A DNA stretch of 64,000 nt, taken from assembly GCA_019671005.1 (NCBI GenBank), contig CM033745.1:16730921-16794920 (forward strand). Reading direction: 5' to 3'. Positions 58,892 to 64,000 of this stretch are shown here, piece after piece. A model generated the notes under the pieces. It did not search any database. It saw only the letters and a program-made list of their open reading frames with translations, and had not been told where the DNA came from. The translations under genes and the position numbers were made by a program. This DNA is from Hibiscus mutabilis (lineage: Eukaryota > Streptophyta > Magnoliopsida > Malvales > Malvaceae). Position 1 is the first letter of the stretch. Each line of letters starts with the position of its first letter.

Positions 58892-59907
58892 TCATGCATT
58901 AAGCTTCTCAACCATCTTCTTATACTCTGCAAAACTCAGACCACATTCAGATTCAATGATACCTTAAAATGTGAAACTATTTGCATTTCAAACTATAGAT
59001 ACCTTCTTGATTGTACCAGAGCTGAGCTGCTTGGGTGTTCAATGGCGAGCTAATATTTGGTTCTGCATTTAATTAAACAAAACCCATTTCAAAAGTGGTT
59101 CTAAATCTCATCTTCAAAAACAAAGAAACATAAAAGAGAATAAACCAAAACAAATACCTCCAAGTAGACTCTGGATAGACAGCAGTATGGTTCTTACATC
59201 ATAAGCAGATGACCATTTATCCTACAAACACAAACAGAAACAACAATGCAATTGCACTCATGCATTATTATTATTTTTCCTACAAAATTTGGTCATGTAA
59301 GAAAAGAAAAGATCTTTTTTTACCTGAAGAATGTCCAAGCAAATGTTGCCGTAGACATCAACATTTGGATGGAAACAGGCAGTCTCAAACTTAACCTTTG
59401 GGGGTTTAAAAGGGTAATCATTGGGGAATGCAAGGGAAAGCTTGTATTCTTTTCCTTCAAAAACTGTGTCTTTGCTTCCTTTAATTGTCCCTTTCCAGCA
59501 AAATATGTTGTCCTCTTCTGGGAATGCTGAGACTCCAGGATCCCCACCCATCTGTCAAACATTTAAAAAAAAACCTTTTTTAAAAGAAATCGTTTTTATT
59601 CAAACAGATTCAAGGCGCTAGAGTTCAATTATTCTTACCATCAAAGCCATCAATTCAGTTTGCAATCTGTTGACATCGTAAAACAAAAGAATACACAAAT
59701 TAAAAACATAGTAAATAAATCAATTAGAAAAATTTAAGAAACAAAATCCAATTCAAACAAACTAATGAAAAGAGGGAAAACATAAAGAAAAAACCTTTTA
59801 AGAACAGATTGAGAATCAGCAGTTCTAGCTGTGGGGGTAAGTTGTTTTGAACCAGCGGTACTAGTGGCCACTGGTGTGTTTCCTGTGTGCCCATTTGCGG
59901 TCTCCAT
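58892..59907 (-). CDS. UBC19/20: Ubiquitin-conjugating enzyme E2, UBC19/UBC20 (UBE2C) type, six exons, 175 aa
   Basis: Exons: 59795-59907, 59639-59666, 59324-59551, 59158-59221, 59003-59062 and 58892-58926. All introns are GT-AG and the exons total 528 nt, with stop TGA. The protein carries activated ubiquitin on a cysteine. The UBE2C type serves the anaphase-promoting complex in mitosis. A Thr/Ala-rich N-terminal extension (METANGHTGNTPVATS...) precedes the fold at SQSVLKRLQTELMAL. Typical segments are AFPEEDNIFCWKGTI, YPFKPPKVKFET, HPNVDVYGNICLDIL (HPN motif; catalytic Cys in NICLDIL), DKWSSAYDVRTILLSIQSLL and LNTQAAQLWYNQE. It ends YKKMVEKLNA, a few residues shorter than the Arabidopsis proteins as remembered. 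An upstream in-frame ATG (59974-59976) would add 23 residues, mostly hydrophobic and basic. ATG 59905-59907 is chosen because the family begins there. The mitotic promoter motifs upstream fit this role. Confidence 0.94.
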
Positions 59908-60248
59908 TCGCTTCTTTTTGCTTACGAAAGAAAACTCACAAAGGATTTGAGAAAGGAGAAAGAAAAACAGACCCACAAAGGGTTTCCGAAAGAATCAAAA
60001 TCAAAGGGAGTTGTTAACGGCAGATGAGCAGAACGTGAGCAAAGGGGCATACGAAGAACGGATCCACAGCCACAAAGGGAGTGTGTTTTTTTCTCTCCTG
60101 TTCTTCGTATACAGAGATGTTAGTAATTATTTTTTTGTTGAAAGAAGAGATGTGAGTAATTACTTGCGAGGGTTTGAGAGATACTTTTGGCTTTAAAGTT
60201 GGGGAAGAAAAGAGGAAACGTCGTCGCATTATCAAGGTGGGAGCTATT

Positions 60249-60284
60249 TGACCGTTGCCTGCAAATTTGAAACTTTAACGGCTA
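60249..60284 (-). promoter_or_regulatory. Two MSA-like (AACGG) elements upstream of the E2 gene
   Basis: CAACGGTCA on the minus strand (60249-60257) and TTTAACGGCTA on the plus strand (60274-60284) contain the AACGGYYA-type core of the mitosis-specific activator element bound by three-repeat MYB proteins. They stand about 340-380 bp before the start codon. A third AACGG core is at about 60016-60020. Confidence 0.5.
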
Positions 60285-60289
60285 GTTGG

Positions 60290-60838
60290 CTAGTTTCCTT
60301 TTTACCGTCTTTTCTTTGGAGTATTGGGCCAATCCGAGTAAGCTTTTGGTATTATTTCTCACTTATTATACGGCCCATGATTTTCTTTTCTTTTCTTTTT
60401 TGTTTTTGTTGTTATTATGATTATTATAAGTAACAATAATTTAATTAATTTTAGATAATAATATTTGTATTTAATGTGGATAATAAATTGATTTTGATTT
60501 TAAAGTAGATTTTAGTGGTGAGTATTTAGTAGAATTGAGTGAATTTAAATTAATCGAGTTAACAAGTTATATTTTATCCTTCTAATTTAATTTATTTTTT
60601 TGATTTAATAAAATGAAATTCAAGTAAAATAAATTTATTTGAGCTTAATTAAAAAAAGCAGTTCAAATTTAAATATTGCCTACAATATGAATGAATTTCA
60701 AGCTAGAGCATATAATCATATATATTTGAAAGCTCTTTTAAAGCAAAATACGAGCCTTAAAATTAATAATTCATTTGTTTAAAATCTCGTAGTTATTGTT
60801 CTTGAACAACTTTTTTTTTTAAGAATAGAGGTTTAAAG
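60290..60838. other. AT-rich DNA upstream of the E2 gene
   Basis: No additional feature recognised. Confidence 0.4.
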
Positions 60839-62466
60839 GTTATGATCATGTTTGGTAAACAACTTTTTGAGCTAAAATTAAAGGTTTGAAGTATTTTTAG
60901 AGATTTGATCAGTTAAATTCGCTAATTAGGATGTTTGGTAAATAGATAATTGTAAGAGCGGTTTGAGGTGAAACCTCTCGTTTTGAAAAAGCTCCATTTT
61001 GAGTTAGAGGTTTAGATAAAAGACTTGTAAAGACTATTTTGTCCTTGATAATTATAAAAAAATCTCTAAATAAAATAAACTTAAATAACTAATAAAATTA
61101 AAAAATAATTTCATAAATAAGAAAGTAATAAAAATATTTAATAATTAATAAAATTATATTTAAAATATAATTTCATAAATAATAAATTAATATATAAATC
61201 TAAATTTAATAATTAATAGGCTTAATAGTCAAAAAGGTGCCCAATCTATACCAGTTCATTTCAGTTTGGTGTCTAACGTTTTTTTGTCTAGTTTGGTGCC
61301 TAACGTTTCATTCCATAACTCAGATTGAGTTTTTCCGTCAACGGCCGTTAAAATTTTCTGTTATCCAATAAAAACCCTATTTTATCTATTTTTTTAATTT
61401 TTGAATTTCTTAAAAAATATAAACTTCTTAAAAAACCTAAAGTTTTAATTTCTTTCAATCAAACCCTCAAATCACATATCCCTCGCGGTCCGACATCCCC
61501 CACACGTCGGCGGTTCACCGATCACCATCCAAGTGTTGGGTACCTCACTGTTCAACATCTCAACCTTCTAACCGTCGATTAGAAGCCTAATCGGTCTTTT
61601 TTCCTTCATTTTTCGATGTTCGTTGACGAAACAATCGTTGGTGCATTCGCCGATTTTCGATGGTGGAATGATGGGGGTTTCGGTAGTGAGGGGCCGACGA
61701 AGGCAAGGGTGGCCGGTGGTAGTTGAATCGGTGGTGGGAGGGAAGGAATTTAGGGATCTAGGGTTTGGATTTGTGGGTTTAGAGAAATTAAATTTTTTAG
61801 GGTTTTTATAAAATTAAAGGTTTTCTTATTTTTAGAAAAATAAAAATTAAAGAAAATACCAGAATATGCCATGTGTGGTGTTTTTATTGGATAACGGAAA
61901 ATTTTTAACGTCCGTTGACGAAAAAAATCAATCTGAATTACGGAATGAAACGTTAGGCACCAAACTGGACCGAAAAAAACGTTAGGCACCAAACTAGAAA
62001 AAAGGTATAGGTTGAACACCTTTTTGACTATTAAGCCTTATTAATAAAATTATATTCAAAATATAATTTCATAAATAAAAATTAACATATACATCTAAAT
62101 TTAATAAGTAATAAAATTATATTAAAATATAATTTTACAAATAAAAAATTGTTATGTGCATCCTTCATATATGCTCAGTAATAATATTAAAAAAATTAAT
62201 TTTCATAATCTAATTAATATTAATAGATACAAATACAATGTTAATAAATAATAAATTATTCAAACAAGTATTGAATATAATCATGTCTTTATATGTCATT
62301 TTGCTTGTTCAAATAATCATACAACTATCAGTTAATTTTACCAAACACTTTTATACAATCAGCTAATGCAATCCGCTAGTCAAATCAGCTAATGCTATCA
62401 GCCAATGTAATCCGTTATCAGCTAATGTAATCCGCTATCCGCTAATTGCCAAACATGGCCCATAAT
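60839..62466. mobile_element. TIR element with GTTTGGTAAAC-type ends, interrupted by a MULE
   Basis: The left end TTATGATCATGTTTGGTAAA and the reverse complement of the right end, TTATGGGCCATGTTTGGCAA, match. The arms contain AATCCGCTA(T/G) and CAGCTAAT repeats (62360-62450). The MULE-type copy B (61219-62037) lies inside. Confidence 0.6.
61219..62037. mobile_element. MULE-type MITE, family copy B (819 bp)
   Basis: The ends GGCTTAATAGTCAAAAAGGT and ACCTTTTTGACTATTAAGCC-type arms are inverted. The flanks TAATTAATA (61210-61218) and TTATTAATA (62038-62046) are a 9-bp duplication with one mismatch. The GC-richer core shares order and wording with copy A (TCCGACATCC, CGTCGG, TGAATCGGTGGT). The open frame at 61623-61811 lies in this core and is not recognised as a protein. 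Confidence 0.85.
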
Positions 62467-62890
62467 TTTTAAAATGTTTGGAGTTTTTGTATATTTTTTA
62501 ATTTTTTTGTTAAAAAGGATCAAACTGCATAATTTTTAAACTATCAAAGATCTCAATAGTATTTACATAAATTTGTAATTTGGTTTATTCAAATTATAAA
62601 ATTTTATCCATTTCGAACTTAAAAAATCAAAGAACTTGAATAGTTCTATTAGGAAAATTGAATAACTCTAAATAAAAAAACATTTTTGAGAAAATTTATT
62701 GCAGTCACCTAATAATATTTATTCTATGTTTAACCTTTGATAAAATTAACACATACGTCACAAAACAAAGCATCGTCTTTGGTTTTTTAGTTTAACTAAT
62801 TGACATAGTGGCTAAAGATGCTCATATTATTTCATCTTATATGGGTTTGAATATCGGTATGAGAATATAATACCTCACTATTTAATAAAA
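62467..62890. other. AT-rich intergenic DNA
   Basis: No feature recognised, apart from the left target duplication of the next element at its end. Confidence 0.4.
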
Positions 62891-63697
62891 GGCTTAAATA
62901 AAAAATAAGTGCCTAAAGTATACGACTTTTGAACTTTAGGCACCTAAAGTATTTTTTTTATAAAAATAGGTGCCTAAAGTTTCAAAAGTTATAATTTTAG
63001 GTGTCCAACCGTTAAAAAAACTGTTATCCATTTAAAACGCGACACATGACAAGAATTTTTATTTTTAATTATTTTTAAAAAAAACATTAAAAATTATTTT
63101 TTAAAAAATCCTGAAATTTACAAAAAAGTTCAAATCAGTCTTAAATCCCTAAAAATCCATATATCCTAAATCCCCAAATCCTCACCGCTGCCGCCGTCGA
63201 CTTCACCCATTCGGTCGCTAGACCCAGCCAGCCATTTCTCCCTACTATCAGTGGTTGGAAACCAAAGAACGGTGTGCCAATCGAACAATTATTTCACGTT
63301 TGATGTTAAATGTTCGGTTAGAACACCGTTCGCCAATTTTCGGCGACGGAGAGTGAGGAAAAATGGTCGGCTGAGTTCGTCGAACGAAAGGGTGGGGTTG
63401 GTGACGGCAGCGATGAGGATTTGAGGATTTAAGGATTTTGGGACTATTTTAAAAAGTTTTAGAATTTCAAGATTTTTCTTAAAATTTTACATTATTAAAA
63501 AAATAATTTAAAGAAATTAAAAATGACATGTGTCAATTTTGTATTAGTTAACGTTTTTAGCACTAGTTAACTACCAGACACCTAAAATTATAACTTTTAA
63601 AACTTTAAACACTTATTTTTACAAAAAAAATACTTTAAGCGCCTAAAATTCAAAAATCGTATACTTTAAATACTTATTTTTCATTTTCATTTAAGTC
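62891..63697. mobile_element. MULE-type MITE, family copy C (807 bp)
   Basis: The ends GGCTTAAATAAAAAATAAGT and the inverted arm with TACTTATTTTTCATTTT...TTTAAGTC are flanked by a perfect TTTAATAAAA (62881-62890, 63698-63707). Arms repeat GGTGCCTAAAGT-type motifs, as in copies A, B and the intronic copy. The core (about 63180-63430) is GC-richer and differs from the core of A and B. Confidence 0.85.
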
Positions 63698-63887
63698 TTT
63701 AATAAAAAACAACATTGTCTTTTTTACCAAGGACAACTCATTGGGTTTTGCTCACTCTGAACATACTAATATAGTAGAGTTCGAATACAATCAAGTCAGA
63801 AATCTTTTCTAACCTAGTTTTTATATAGGCTTTTAACCATTACTTTTGTTCGAGAACACAAAACAACATAAAACACAACAGTTTCAT

Positions 63888-64000
63888 TTAATTGCCATAC
63901 TTGGCCTTATAATCACTCCAGAGCTGATCAACAGTCTTCCCCAGCAGCTCAACAAAATACCCAGCATCATAACCACTTCTCATCTTCTTATTAAGCTCTG
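63888..64000 (-). CDS. Basic secretory protein (BSP, NtPRp27-like) gene, 3' end
   Basis: The minus strand from the window edge encodes ELNKKMRSGYDAGYFVELLG followed by KTVDQLWSDYKAKYGN and TAA (63890-63888). This is the conserved C-terminus of the plant basic secretory protein family (PF04450), secreted proteins associated with defence that resemble zinc metallopeptidases. The N-terminal signal peptide and HExxH region lie outside the window. The fragment at 36979-37178 differs by only a few residues, so it is a close paralogue or duplicate. BSP genes are often clustered, so more copies may follow beyond the edge. Confidence 0.85.
   Translation of the reverse strand, partial: ELNKKMRSGYDAGYFVELLGKTVDQLWSDYKAKYGN

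Noticed and set aside
59246..59621. Plus-strand and alternative-frame open frames over the E2 exon
   Set aside because: They are shadows of exon 3, whose splice sites and conserved HPN/Cys motifs define the true frame.
1..64000. tRNA, rRNA and snoRNA genes
   Set aside because: No convincing cloverleaf or box motifs were noticed by eye; a tRNAscan/Infernal run would be needed to exclude them.

Overview
The window is nuclear DNA of a flowering plant. The evidence is AT-rich intergenic DNA, genes with GT-AG introns, a chloroplast transit peptide, an LRR receptor-like kinase, a plant reticulon and dense LTR-retrotransposon and MITE content. The retroelement make-up (Tat/Ogre-like Gypsy elements with an extra ORF before gag, SIRE-like Copia) recalls Malvaceae, particularly cotton, but that is an inference from memory.

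Layout. Positions 1-1350 hold the 5' part of a plastid 3-phosphoglycerate dehydrogenase gene (minus strand, running off the left edge). Positions 1.5-8.5 kb are intergenic DNA with nested terminal-inverted-repeat transposons. Positions 8.7-13.4 kb hold a two-exon LRR receptor-like pseudokinase gene (minus), broken by a 5-bp duplication in the membrane-spanning segment. Positions 16.1-17.4 kb hold a five-exon reticulon-like gene (minus). Positions 18.3-22.3 kb are a 4-kb solo LTR. Positions 24.3-28.1 kb are a deletion derivative of a Tat/Ogre-like element. Positions 28.7-34.5 kb are a 5'-truncated SIRE-like Copia element with an additional ORF behind pol. Positions 36.3-37.2 kb hold two gene relics, one possibly methylthioribose-kinase-like and one the C-terminus of a basic secretory protein (BSP). 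Positions 37.2-53.7 kb are a decayed 16.5-kb Tat/Ogre-like element with ORF1, gag, PR, a candidate intron, RT, RNase H and IN. Inside it lies an intron-less fragment of an AGO4-clade Argonaute. Positions 53.7-58.9 kb are MITE-rich. Positions 58.9-59.9 kb hold a six-exon ubiquitin-conjugating E2 gene of the UBC19/UBC20 (UBE2C) type (minus). Positions 60.8-63.7 kb are more nested TIR elements. Positions 63.9-64.0 kb hold the 3' end of a BSP gene (minus), the nearest relative in the window of the relic at 37.0 kb.

The host genes are unrelated in function and do not form a pathway. The remarkable content is in the mobile fraction: an Argonaute fragment carried in a retrotransposon, a host-gene/LTR fusion, Mutator-type elements with intact 9-10-bp target duplications (one carrying a GC-richer foreign-looking core), and two Tat/Ogre-like elements that each have a minisatellite just upstream of the 3' LTR.
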